Below, one piece after another: positions 25,283-32,781 of a stretch of 64,000 nucleotides of DNA. Both the position numbers and the translations under genes were made by a program. Numbering within the stretch: the stretch's first letter is position 1; every line of letters starts with the position of its first letter. The DNA is taken from assembly GCF_014692495.1 (NCBI RefSeq), contig NZ_JACOIJ010000006.1, forward strand, positions 1 through 64,000. Reading direction: 5' to 3'. The notes beneath the pieces were generated by a model. That model ran no database searches, was not told the DNA's origin, and was given only the letters and a program-made list of their open reading frames with translations. This stretch comes from Sphingobacterium litopenaei. GTDB taxonomy: Bacteria > Bacteroidota > Bacteroidia > Sphingobacteriales > Sphingobacteriaceae.

Positions 25283-25885
25283 TTATGTTTTTAGATTATT
25301 AATAAGTTGTGTCAAAAAATTCATGGCAATTCGTAATTCTGTTGATTTTCCAGTCACCTTAGCTTGCATTATGGCTCCTTCAATTAGCGATATTAAAATA
25401 ACCGCAAATTCAGTCGGGTCGGTGTCTTGTTTAATTTCTTCTCGTTTTATACCTCTTTTAATTTGGTTTTCAATAGATGTTTTCCAAAAGGAAAGTGCAT
25501 TAGTAGCGCGTTCCCTTAATTTTGGGTGTGTATCATCTGCTTCGGTAGACGTATTCAAAATGGGACAACCCGGTTGTAAAAACGGAATAATCAAAAAATC
25601 CCTATATACCTTCGGATATACCAAAAGTCGTTCTATTGAATTTTCAGTTTTTAATATTCGCTCTTTTATATAATTCGTGACACGATTAAAATTGTAGTCA
25701 AAGGCGGCAAGAGCTACTTCGTCTTTATTTTCAAAATTACCATAAATACTCCCCTTGGTCAGTCCAGTTGCATGAGTCAAATCCGTAAGCGACGTACCAG
25801 CATAACCTTTCGCATTGAAAATAGGTGCTGTTTGTTCAATAATGAATTGCTTTGTGCGCTCTGCTTTTGATAACTCTTTGCTCAT
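25283..25885 (-). CDS. TetR/AcrR family transcriptional regulator
   Basis: About 200 residues from the ATG at 25885 (MSKELSKAERTKQFIIEQTA). The 20 codons before it in frame have no similarity and run through the operator region. The N-terminal HTH is typical: TAPIFNAKGYAGTSLTDLTHATGLTKGSIYGNFENKDEVALAAF. The C-terminal domain (CPILNTSTEADDTHPKLRERA...LISLIEGAIMQAKVTG) resembles TetR_C_6-type ligand domains. Two palindromes flank the gene, so it probably represses itself and the downstream operon. It is intact while most of its apparent targets are broken. Confidence 0.88.
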   Translation of the reverse strand: MSKELSKAERTKQFIIEQTAPIFNAKGYAGTSLTDLTHATGLTKGSIYGNFENKDEVALAAFDYNFNRVTNYIKERILKTENSIERLLVYPKVYRDFLIIPFLQPGCPILNTSTEADDTHPKLRERATNALSFWKTSIENQIKRGIKREEIKQDTDPTEFAVILISLIEGAIMQAKVTGKSTELRIAMNFLTQLINNLKT

Positions 25886-25909
25886 ACTAAAAGTAAATAT
25901 AAAAATAAA

Positions 25910-25923
25910 ATACCAATCGGTAT
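25910..25923. promoter_or_regulatory. TetR operator ahead of the TetR gene
   Basis: ATACC-AATC-GGTAT is a 5-bp inverted repeat with a 4-base spacer, 25 bases ahead of the TetR ATG. It shares the core TACC-N4-GGTA with the site at 25251-25266, consistent with autoregulation. Confidence 0.65.
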
Positions 25924-25967
25924 GATAATTTATATATTTTCTCAAACTATAGATTTTTCTAATTTAA

Positions 25968-26540
25968 TTAACTCCGCTCCGCACGCAGTTTACTTAGAAA
26001 TTCCGGTGTAATACCAATGTAAGAAGCAATGGATTTCTGTGGAATAGTATGGATTAATGAGGGATATAATTCACAGAATTTTTCATAACGCATTTTAGCT
26101 GTCAAGCTCAGGTAATTGATAGTACGTTGATTGCTTGCCGCTAACGCATTTTCACTCAAAATGCGGAAATAACGTTCCAGTTTAGGTATTCGATCAAAAA
26201 TAGAAAGTTGACAAGATCGACTTAATAACAACACCTTACTATCCAGTAAAGCATCAATATTCAATTCGCTTGGCTTATTTTTTACCATTGAATACATATC
26301 CGAAATCCACCAATTTTCAGGTGCAAACTGCAGAATATGCTCAAAGCCATCTCGATCAACTGTGTACGAACGTAAACATCCTTCCACCACAAAAGCAGCA
26401 TAAGAAGCTAACTCTCCTGCCTGATGCAGGAATTTCTTACGAGGAATTTCCTTTTCTTTGACCAATTCTCGAACGATTACCATTTCCTCATCAGTCAGAG
26501 ATACAATGCTATGAATATGTTGTATTAATTTTTCGACCAT
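25968..26540 (-). CDS. Crp/Fnr family transcriptional regulator
   Basis: The 190-residue protein has an N-terminal cyclic-nucleotide-binding-like beta barrel (KKFLHQAGELASYAAFVVEGCLRSYTVDRDGFEHILQFAPENWWISD) and a C-terminal HTH (IPQKSIASYIGITPEFLSKLRAERS). The usual cAMP-contact Arg and the Fnr cysteines are not evident, as in many small Bacteroidota members of the family. The ligand is unknown. A hairpin with a T-run ends directly at its ATG, so its translation start or transcription origin is unusual. Confidence 0.88.
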   Translation of the reverse strand: MVEKLIQHIHSIVSLTDEEMVIVRELVKEKEIPRKKFLHQAGELASYAAFVVEGCLRSYTVDRDGFEHILQFAPENWWISDMYSMVKNKPSELNIDALLDSKVLLLSRSCQLSIFDRIPKLERYFRILSENALAASNQRTINYLSLTAKMRYEKFCELYPSLIHTIPQKSIASYIGITPEFLSKLRAERS

Positions 26541-26544
26541 AAAA

Positions 26545-26567
26545 AAGGACGACCCTTTGTCGTCCTT
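26545..26567 (-). terminator. Terminator of prolyl oligopeptidase gene abutting the Crp start
   Basis: The stem AAGGACGAC / GTCGTCCTT with a 5-base loop is followed on the minus strand by six T residues that run straight into the Crp/Fnr ATG at 26540. It is 7 bases after the prolyl oligopeptidase stop. Confidence 0.75.
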
Positions 26568-26573
26568 ACTAAA

Positions 26574-28724
26574 TTAATATTTAATTTCGGTATAGCCAAT
26601 CCCCATATTTTGGAACATAAAAGCCCAACGATCGGCATTTTCTTCAATCTGCATGGCTGTAGATTTGCCTGCGCCATGACCAGCTTTGGTATCAATACGA
26701 ATCAACACAGGATTACTTCCCGTATGATATTCTTGCAGACGAGCAGCAAATTTGAAGGAATGCGCAGGCACCACTCGATCATCATGATCTGCTGTAGTAA
26801 CCATCGTTGCAGGGTAGTTTGTTTTTGGTTTCAACGCATGATAGGGTGAATATTTGTATAAATAATCAAACATTTCTTTACTTTCATCTGCGGTACCAAA
26901 ATCAAATGCCCATCCCGCTCCTGCTGTAAATTTGTGATAACGCAACATATCCAACACACCAACTGCAGGAAAAGCAACTTTGAACAATTCTGGTCTTTGC
27001 GTCATACAAGCACCAACCAAAAGCCCACCATTTGAACCTCCAGCAATCGCTAATTTTTCTGAAGAAGTATAATTTTCTTTAATAAGGTATTCTGCTGCCG
27101 CAATAAAGTCATCAAAGACATTCTGCTTTTTCAATTTTGTACCTGCTAAATGCCAGTTCTCACCATATTCTCCTCCTCCACGCAGATTAGCCACAGCATA
27201 TACACCACCTTGTTCTAATAGGATCACATGAGCCAAACTAAATGATGGCGTCAAACTAATGTTAAAGCCACCATACCCATACAACAAGGTTGGATTAGTA
27301 CCATCTAATTTTACACCTTTTTTGTGTGTAATAATCATCGGTATCTTCGTCCCATCTTTGGAAGTATAAAAAATTTGTTTTGACTCATATTGCGAAGGAT
27401 CGAATTTCGCACCAGAGGCTTTATAAACTTCAGACTTGCCCGTAGCAATATCATATTTATAAATTGTACTTGGATGTATGTAGGAAGTAAACGAATAATA
27501 CAACTCCTTATCGCCCAACTTCGCACCAAAACCTGATGCTGTACCTACCCCAGGTAATTCAATTTCACGCTCAAGCTTTCCTTTGCGATCAAACTGTTTG
27601 ACTAAAGAAGTCGCATCTTTCAAATAGGAAGCAAAGATTTTTCCACCACCTGATGATGGGCTTAATACATTTTCGGTTTCTGGAATTAAGTCTTTCCAAT
27701 TTTCGGGAGTTGGATTTGCAAAATCTACGGTTACGATACGACCATTCGGAGCATTCAGCTCGGTATAAATAAATAACTTGCTCCCGTCATTATCGATAAT
27801 ATAATGGTTCTTATCCATATTATTTACCATCGAAACAAAATTGGATTCCGGATTACTCAAATCTTTTATCCACATCTCATTACCCGATGTGGTATTGGCT
27901 GCGTTCACAATCAAGAACCTTTCATCTTCTGTCAATCCAGCTCCAATATAGCGACGTTTTAAATTTTCTCCCCCAAATACTAGTTCGTCTGAGGCTTGTG
28001 GTGTGTTCAACTTATGAAAATATAACTTATGTACATCTGTCATAGCAGATAAAGCAGAACCAGCCTTTGGCTTGTCATAAGAACTGTAATAAAAACCTTC
28101 GTTCCCTCGCCAAGCCAGTCCCGAAAACTTCACATCAATTAAGGTATCTCCTACCACAGCCTTGTCTTCCGTATTTAAAACTACTACTTTTCTCCAATCT
28201 GAGCCACCTTCGGATAATTGATAAGCCACCAGAGAACCATCTTTGCTAAAAGAAATTCCGCCTACGGAAGTAGTACCATCTTCTGAAAGTTTATCCAAAT
28301 CCAAGAAAACCTCTTCTTTTCCATTTTCTCCTTTTTTACGATATAATACACCTTGGTTTTGCAATCCATCATTTTTGTACCAATAGATATACTCCCCCTC
28401 TGTAGTTGGCGCTGAATATTTTTCATAGTTCCAAATGGTCTCCAATCGTGACTTTATAGCATCACGAAAAGGAATCTGCCCTAAATAATCCTGAGTAACT
28501 TCGTTTTGCGCGGTAACCCAAGCCTTTGTTTTATCAGATAAATCATCTTCCAACCAACGGTAAGGATCTTCTACTTCTACTCCAAAGTACGTATCCTTAT
28601 GCTCTATCTTCTCTGTTTGCGGGTATGGTTTAAGCGTAATATCTTTCACTGCTTCAATTTTATTTTGTGACTGACAGCTAACTATAGCTATCGACAACAT
28701 TACAAAAATTAATTTTGTTTTCAT
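26574..28724 (-). CDS. Prolyl oligopeptidase (S9A), periplasmic or lipoprotein
   Basis: The 716-residue protein begins with a lipoprotein-like signal (MKTKLIFVMLSIAIVSC). It has the N-terminal prolyl oligopeptidase motif (DPYRWLEDDLSDKTKAWVTAQN), a seven-bladed propeller (about residues 100-440) and an alpha/beta hydrolase domain with catalytic Ser in GGSNGG (near residue 565), Asp in TADHDDRV (near 650) and His in KAGHGAGK (near 685). It cleaves short proline-containing peptides. The 700-residue length is typical. It has its own terminator and stands alone. Confidence 0.95.
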   Translation of the reverse strand: MKTKLIFVMLSIAIVSCQSQNKIEAVKDITLKPYPQTEKIEHKDTYFGVEVEDPYRWLEDDLSDKTKAWVTAQNEVTQDYLGQIPFRDAIKSRLETIWNYEKYSAPTTEGEYIYWYKNDGLQNQGVLYRKKGENGKEEVFLDLDKLSEDGTTSVGGISFSKDGSLVAYQLSEGGSDWRKVVVLNTEDKAVVGDTLIDVKFSGLAWRGNEGFYYSSYDKPKAGSALSAMTDVHKLYFHKLNTPQASDELVFGGENLKRRYIGAGLTEDERFLIVNAANTTSGNEMWIKDLSNPESNFVSMVNNMDKNHYIIDNDGSKLFIYTELNAPNGRIVTVDFANPTPENWKDLIPETENVLSPSSGGGKIFASYLKDATSLVKQFDRKGKLEREIELPGVGTASGFGAKLGDKELYYSFTSYIHPSTIYKYDIATGKSEVYKASGAKFDPSQYESKQIFYTSKDGTKIPMIITHKKGVKLDGTNPTLLYGYGGFNISLTPSFSLAHVILLEQGGVYAVANLRGGGEYGENWHLAGTKLKKQNVFDDFIAAAEYLIKENYTSSEKLAIAGGSNGGLLVGACMTQRPELFKVAFPAVGVLDMLRYHKFTAGAGWAFDFGTADESKEMFDYLYKYSPYHALKPKTNYPATMVTTADHDDRVVPAHSFKFAARLQEYHTGSNPVLIRIDTKAGHGAGKSTAMQIEENADRWAFMFQNMGIGYTEIKY

Positions 28725-28817
28725 AACTGGTTAGTTTTATTATCAAATCTACTAATTATTAAGCATTTACAACAATACAGTTTGTTTGCAATAGTGATTT
28801 TGGTATTTTTACCGCGT

Positions 28818-29564
28818 ATGCAAACAAGAAACAAGATATATTTTGCTTCGGACTTCCATTTGGGGGCTTACCCATTAGAAAAATCAGAAGAACGTGAGAA
28901 AGTTATAGTTCAATGGTTAGATTCTATCAAAGCGGATGCTGCAGAACTTTATCTTGTGGGTGATATATTTGATTTTTGGTTTGAATATGCTACAGTTGTA
29001 CCCAAAGGTTATATTCGCTTTTTGGGAAAGCTTGCTGAACTGGCAGATTTAGGCATTAAACTTACTTTTTTCAAAGGTAACCACGATATGTGGATGTTTG
29101 GCTATTTGAAAAAAGAGCTAAACGCCCGAATCGTTGATAATGAGTTGATTCTGAATCTCAACGGGAAATCTTTCTATATTCATCATGGTGATGGTCTTGG
29201 ACCTGGTGATGCTAAATATAAATTTTTAAAGAAATTTTTTAGAAGTTCCTTCTGCCAATGGTTATTTGCCCTACTGCATCCGAATTTAGGTATTGGTATT
29301 GCCACACGTTGGTCAAAACACAGCCGCGTATCCAGCAATTCGCCCGAAACCTACTTGGGTGAAGATAAAGAATGGCTGATTCAATACAGTAAAGAAATTT
29401 TACAAGCCCAACATTATGATCATATGATTTATGGTCACCGTCATGTCCCATACGATATTATATTGAATGGAGCTACTCATGTGGTAAATTTAGGAGAATG
29501 GATAAATCATCGTACCTACGCAGTATGGGATGGGGAAAAATTAAGTTTGCAGAAATGGAATTAA
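28818..29564 (+). CDS. lpxH: UDP-2,3-diacylglucosamine diphosphatase
   Basis: About 248 residues from the ATG at 28818 (MQTRNKIYFASDFHLGAYPL); the frame before it is non-homologous. The calcineurin-like metal motifs are complete: SDFHLG, GDIFDFWFEY, GNHDMW, HHGDGLGPGD and GHRHVP. LpxH or its homologue LpxG-type enzymes remove UMP from UDP-diacylglucosamine in lipid A synthesis at the inner-membrane surface. The 3' end overlaps the Crp/Fnr start by 10 bases, so the two are translationally coupled. Confidence 0.9.
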   Translation: MQTRNKIYFASDFHLGAYPLEKSEEREKVIVQWLDSIKADAAELYLVGDIFDFWFEYATVVPKGYIRFLGKLAELADLGIKLTFFKGNHDMWMFGYLKKELNARIVDNELILNLNGKSFYIHHGDGLGPGDAKYKFLKKFFRSSFCQWLFALLHPNLGIGIATRWSKHSRVSSNSPETYLGEDKEWLIQYSKEILQAQHYDHMIYGHRHVPYDIILNGATHVVNLGEWINHRTYAVWDGEKLSLQKWN

Positions 29565-30118
29565 AGAGAGGATTGCTTGATATATTTCCATTGCAAGATG
29601 ATGAAATGGAAAAAATAATAGGATTAGCGGAAAAAGTGACGCTATCCAAAAATGAAATTCTTATCCAACAGCAACAAGTCATCAAATATATCTATTTTTT
29701 AGAAGAAGGCATTTGTCGGATTTTTTATCCAAAAGAAGAAAAAGAAGTTGTACTCGATTTTTGTTTCCCTGGAGATATCATTTTACCCCTCAACAGTTAT
29801 ATTCACAATCTCCCAACTTATGAAATTGTAGACACGCTTGAAGATTGTACCGTCTATCGCATTTCTATAGCTGAATTGCAATCTTTATACAGCACCTCTC
29901 TTCCTATTGCGAACTGGGGAAGAAAACTTGCCGAATTGGAAACATTGAAAATTGAATCCCGTCTGATGCAAAGTCTTTTTAAATCTGCGGCAGAGCGCTA
30001 TGCTGATTTATTAGGAAAAGCACCCAAACTTTTACAGCGTATCAAACTAGGATATATTGCTAGCTATCTTGGTGTTTCACAAGTCACTTTGTCTAGAATC
30101 CGGGCAGAGATTAGATAA
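29555..30118 (+). CDS. Crp/Fnr family transcriptional regulator
   Basis: About 187 residues from the ATG at 29555 (MELKRGLLDIFPLQDDEMEK), overlapping the lpxH stop. The cNMP-type barrel (YIYFLEEGICRIFYPKEEKEVVLDFCFPGDIILPLNSYIHN) is followed by a dimer helix and C-terminal HTH (IKLGYIASYLGVSQVTLSRIRAEIR). It lies 68 bases ahead of the SMR transporter gene on the same strand, so control of that transporter is a reasonable guess. The ligand is unknown. Confidence 0.88.
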   Translation: MELKRGLLDIFPLQDDEMEKIIGLAEKVTLSKNEILIQQQQVIKYIYFLEEGICRIFYPKEEKEVVLDFCFPGDIILPLNSYIHNLPTYEIVDTLEDCTVYRISIAELQSLYSTSLPIANWGRKLAELETLKIESRLMQSLFKSAAERYADLLGKAPKLLQRIKLGYIASYLGVSQVTLSRIRAEIR

Positions 30119-30186
30119 CTTTTTAGCATTTGTAAAAATTAATTCTTTCTAAAATCCAGACCTTTGTATCAAACAATATAAAGAAT

Positions 30187-30516
30187 ATGAACTGGATATT
30201 TTTGATTTTAGGAGGTTTATTTGAAGTTGGATTTACAACTTGTCTTGGTAAAGCCAAAGAAGCAAGTGGCACGACAATGTATCTTTGGTATTTAGGATTT
30301 GTTATCTCCCTATTTGCAAGTATGGGATTACTGATTAAAGCGACTCAAACTTTACCTTTAGGCACAGCATATGCGGTATGGACAGGCATAGGCGCTGTCG
30401 GAACAGTATTAATGGGCATCTTTTTTTTCAAAGAACCCGCTGACTTTTGGCGCATATTCTTCATTTTTACGCTTATCGCTTCTATAGTTGGTCTAAAAGC
30501 GGTGTCAAGTCATTAA
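30187..30516 (+). CDS. Small multidrug resistance (SMR/EmrE-SugE) family transporter
   Basis: The 109-residue protein has four hydrophobic helices and the essential membrane Glu13 in GGLFEVGFT. The other SMR landmarks are KAKEASG, PLGTAYAVWTGIGAVGTVLMGIFFFKEPADFWRI and a hydrophobic last helix. It exports cationic compounds by proton antiport as an antiparallel dimer; whether it is a Gdx guanidinium exporter or a quaternary-ammonium pump cannot be settled by eye. The preceding Crp/Fnr gene is a likely regulator. Confidence 0.9.
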   Translation: MNWIFLILGGLFEVGFTTCLGKAKEASGTTMYLWYLGFVISLFASMGLLIKATQTLPLGTAYAVWTGIGAVGTVLMGIFFFKEPADFWRIFFIFTLIASIVGLKAVSSH

Positions 30517-30547
30517 CAAATACTACGGTTTTAACATAAATTTTCAG

Positions 30548-30555
30548 TAATTTTG
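30548..30555 (+). promoter_or_regulatory. -7 promoter box of prfA
   Basis: TAATTTTG fits the Bacteroidota -7 consensus TAnnTTTG and lies about 40 bases ahead of the prfA ATG. A clear -33 TTTG was not found. Confidence 0.45.
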
Positions 30556-30595
30556 CGTCTCCAAAAGGCAAAATTTACCTGTAGGATTTAGAATT

Positions 30596-31669
30596 ATGTT
30601 AGAAAAATTACAAGCTATTAAGGAAAGATGGGAAGAAGTGGAAGCTGAATTAAGCAAGCCAGAAACCATCTCTGATATGAAACGATTTGCAAAATTGAAC
30701 AAGGAGTACAAAGACTTGGGCAAAATCGTTGAACAATACCATATCTATAAAAACATCGTTAGCAATATGGAAGCTAACAAAGATATTCTTGTGAATGAAA
30801 AGGATCAAGAATTAAGGGAAATGGCAAAAGAGGAACAAGATCTACTTTATGCTCAAAAAGAGGAAAAAGAAGAAGAAATCCGTCTTATGTTAATTCCTAA
30901 AGATCCTGAAGATGCTAAAAATGCTATTATTGAGATTCGTGGAGGTACGGGTGGTGATGAAGCAGCGATTTTTGCAGGAGATTTGTACCGTATGTACACA
31001 CGTTATTTTGAGAAAAAAGGATGGCGTAACGAAGTAATGGATGTTACGGAAGGTACTTCAGGAGGTTATAAAGAGGTAATCCTAAAAGTAATTGGTGAAG
31101 ATGTTTACGGTCAATTGAAGTATGAATCGGGCGTACACCGTGTACAACGTGTACCAGATACCGAAACACAAGGTCGTGTACATACTTCTGCAGCTTCAGT
31201 AGCGGTATTGCCAGAAGCTGAGGATGTCGATGTAGAATTAAATCCTGGCGATATTGAGATGCAGACATCACGTTCAGGTGGTGCCGGTGGTCAGAACGTA
31301 AATAAAGTTGAAACCAAAGTTCAATTGACGCATAAACCTTCTGGTATTGTTGTCGTTTGTCAGGTGGAACGTTCTCAATTAGCCAACCGTGAATTGGCAA
31401 TGGAAATGCTTCGTAACAAACTTTACGAAATAGAATTGAACAAAAAGAATGGTGACATCGCGGCAAAACGTAAGACTTTAGTGTCCACTGGAGACCGTTC
31501 TGCAAAAATTCGTACTTATAATTATCCACAAGGTCGCGTAACTGAACATAGAATTGGTTTGACGATGTATAACCTTCCAGCAATTATGGATGGTGATATT
31601 CAGGAGATTATCGATGCATTGCAATTTGCAGAGAATGCAGAGAAGATGAAAGAGGGTGCTGTAGAGTAA
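30596..31669 (+). CDS. prfA: Peptide chain release factor 1
   Basis: The 357-residue protein has the RF1 domain signature ([26 protein letters not shown]), the stop-codon recognition tripeptide region [15 protein letters not shown] (PDT in place of the usual PAT/PxT), and the GGQ loop ([14 protein letters not shown]) whose Gln catalyses peptide release. It terminates translation at UAA and UAG. A tRNA-Asp cluster follows 150 bases downstream with its own promoter. Confidence 0.94.
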   Translation: MLEKLQAIKERWEEVEAELSKPETISDMKRFAKLNKEYKDLGKIVEQYHIYKNIVSNMEANKDILVNEKDQELREMAKEEQDLLYAQKEEKEEEIRLMLIPKDPEDAKNAIIEIRGGTGGDEAAIFAGDLYRMYTRYFEKKGWRNEVMDVTEGTSGGYKEVILKVIGEDVYGQLKYESGVHRVQRVPDTETQGRVHTSAASVAVLPEAEDVDVELNPGDIEMQTSRSGGAGGQNVNKVETKVQLTHKPSGIVVVCQVERSQLANRELAMEMLRNKLYEIELNKKNGDIAAKRKTLVSTGDRSAKIRTYNYPQGRVTEHRIGLTMYNLPAIMDGDIQEIIDALQFAENAEKMKEGAVE

Positions 31670-31686
31670 TTTTTTTTCAAAAAAAG

Positions 31687-31717
31687 TTTGTTTTTACGCA
31701 AAACAGCCCTATATTTG
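31687..31717 (+). promoter_or_regulatory. Promoter of the tRNA-Asp cluster
   Basis: TTTG (31687-31690), a 19-base spacer and TATATTTG (31710-31717) match the Bacteroidota consensus TTTG-N19-TAnnTTTG exactly. Transcription should begin near 31724 and run through all the tRNA-Asp genes to the terminator at 32344-32378. Confidence 0.8.
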
Positions 31718-31818
31718 CACACCTTCTCAGATGAAGGGTTTGAGTCTGAAAGCTTACAAGGGAGAGTATCCTAACAATTAAAAAAGTAGGTTGTGTGAGT
31801 GTAAGATTTAAACAAAAA

Positions 31819-31892
31819 GGTCTGGTAGTTCAGCTGGTTAGAATACATGCCTGTCACGCATGGGGTCGCGGGTTCGAGTCCCGTCCAGACCG
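31819..31892 (+). tRNA. tRNA-Asp (GUC), copy 1
   Basis: A 74-nt cloverleaf: acceptor GGTCTGG / CCAGACC, anticodon loop CTGTCAC with GTC, T-arm GCGGGTTCGAGTCCCGT and discriminator G. It is identical to the copies at 31946, 32075 and 32265; CCA is not encoded. Confidence 0.95.
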
Positions 31893-31945
31893 CAAGAGAA
31901 AGAAAGAGTTCTTTCATCGTTCTGAAAAATATTGAAAATAATTTA

Positions 31946-32019
31946 GGTCTGGTAGTTCAGCTGGTTAGAATACATGCCTGTCACGCATGGGGTCGCGGGT
32001 TCGAGTCCCGTCCAGACCG
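31946..32019 (+). tRNA. tRNA-Asp (GUC), copy 2
   Basis: The 74-nt sequence is identical to copy 1, with intact acceptor, anticodon GTC and T-arm. It is separated from copy 1 by a 53-base A/T-rich spacer. Confidence 0.95.
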
Positions 32020-32074
32020 CCAAATTATTTCTTATCTTTCAATCGTTCTTTAAAGCATTAAAAAAAAGATTTTA

Positions 32075-32148
32075 GGTCTGGTAGTTCAGCTGGTTAGAAT
32101 ACATGCCTGTCACGCATGGGGTCGCGGGTTCGAGTCCCGTCCAGACCG
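32075..32148 (+). tRNA. tRNA-Asp (GUC), copy 3
   Basis: The 74-nt sequence is identical to copy 1. The spacer to copy 2 is 55 bases and unrelated to the other spacers apart from A/T richness and a shared TTAG just before the gene. Confidence 0.95.
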
Positions 32149-32186
32149 CTAAAATTCTTTTTATAAAACAACAACTAAAAATCTTA

Positions 32187-32256
32187 GGTCTGGTAATTCA
32201 GCTGGTTGAACATCCCGATTGTCGGGAGAGTCGCATGTCTGAGTCAAGATTTAAAA
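32187..32256 (+). pseudogene. Decayed tRNA-Asp copy
   Basis: The first 24 bases (GGTCTGGTAATTCAGCTGGTT) match the other copies with one change, then the sequence diverges. The anticodon arm is replaced by CCCGATTGTCGGGA, which folds with only a tiny loop, the T-arm reads GTCTGAGTCAAGA and the 3' acceptor strand is lost. It should not be processed or charged as tRNA-Asp. It sits between copies 3 and 4. Confidence 0.75.
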
Positions 32257-32264
32257 CCAAAAAC

Positions 32265-32338
32265 GGTCTGGTAGTTCAGCTGGTTAGAATACATGCCTGT
32301 CACGCATGGGGTCGCGGGTTCGAGTCCCGTCCAGACCG
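32265..32338 (+). tRNA. tRNA-Asp (GUC), copy 4
   Basis: The 74-nt sequence is identical to copy 1. It is last in the cluster, 6 bases ahead of the terminator. Confidence 0.95.
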
Positions 32339-32343
32339 CTCTT

Positions 32344-32378
32344 AAAAGGTTATTCATTTATTTGGATAACCTTTTTTT
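32344..32378 (+). terminator. Terminator of tRNA-Asp cluster
   Basis: The stem AAAAGGTTAT / ATAACCTTTT with a 12-base loop is followed by an eight-T run. Confidence 0.8.
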
Positions 32379-32435
32379 TGATTTGTAGAATATTTATTAG
32401 ACTCTAATAGCTATTCTATCAAAATAATCTCTAAG

Positions 32436-32678
32436 CTAAATCTCCATTTGATTATCAGGTCTCTTTAATTCATAGCCTAGCGCTCCTGATGGACATTTTT
32501 TAATCTGATTAATCAATTCTTCTACTGAAGCATTTTCGGGGTTGCACCAAGGTCTTTCTTTGGGTTTATATACTTGAGGAAGCATTTTTACACATACACC
32601 AGCATGAATACATAATTCAGGCTTCCACAACACAGTGATTTCACCATGTGGATGTGGATATTTAATAATCTTTTCCAT
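32436..32678 (-). CDS. Divergent 4Fe-4S mono-cluster protein (YjdI-like)
   Basis: The 80-residue protein carries four Cys in the pattern Cys23 (ELCIHAGVC), Cys29, Cys45 (PWCNPENA) and Cys62 (KKCPSGALGYE), matching the small Fer4_19/YjdI ferredoxin-like family. GALxYE following the last Cys is characteristic. It probably carries a single iron-sulfur cluster; partner and role are unknown. It is monocistronic, between the tRNA cluster and the GH2 gene. Confidence 0.85.
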   Translation of the reverse strand: MEKIIKYPHPHGEITVLWKPELCIHAGVCVKMLPQVYKPKERPWCNPENASVEELINQIKKCPSGALGYELKRPDNQMEI

Positions 32679-32726
32679 AACACCTTATTAATAAGTATAA
32701 GTTAATAAAATTTAATTACAAACAAA

Positions 32727-32755
32727 AAGAGCAAAGACATAACATCTTTGCTCTT
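32727..32755 (-). terminator. Terminator of GH2 gene
   Basis: The 11-bp stem AAGAGCAAAGA / TCTTTGCTCTT with a 7-base loop is followed on the minus strand by TTTTTG. It lies 27 bases after the GH2 stop. Confidence 0.75.
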
Positions 32756-32781
32756 CCAATATAAGAAGTGAAACTAAACTA

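Noticed and set aside
31044..31583. 179-codon open frame antisense to prfA
   Set aside because: It lies wholly inside prfA, has no family signature and its composition mirrors the prfA codons.
31819..32338. Regularly spaced direct repeats resembling a CRISPR array
   Set aside because: The repeats fold as tRNA-Asp genes with anticodon GTC; spacers are short and A/T-rich with TTAG ends, not spacer-like.
31847..32345. Short plus-strand frames containing MPVTHGVAGSSPVQT
   Set aside because: These are translations of the tRNA-Asp genes, a common annotation artefact.
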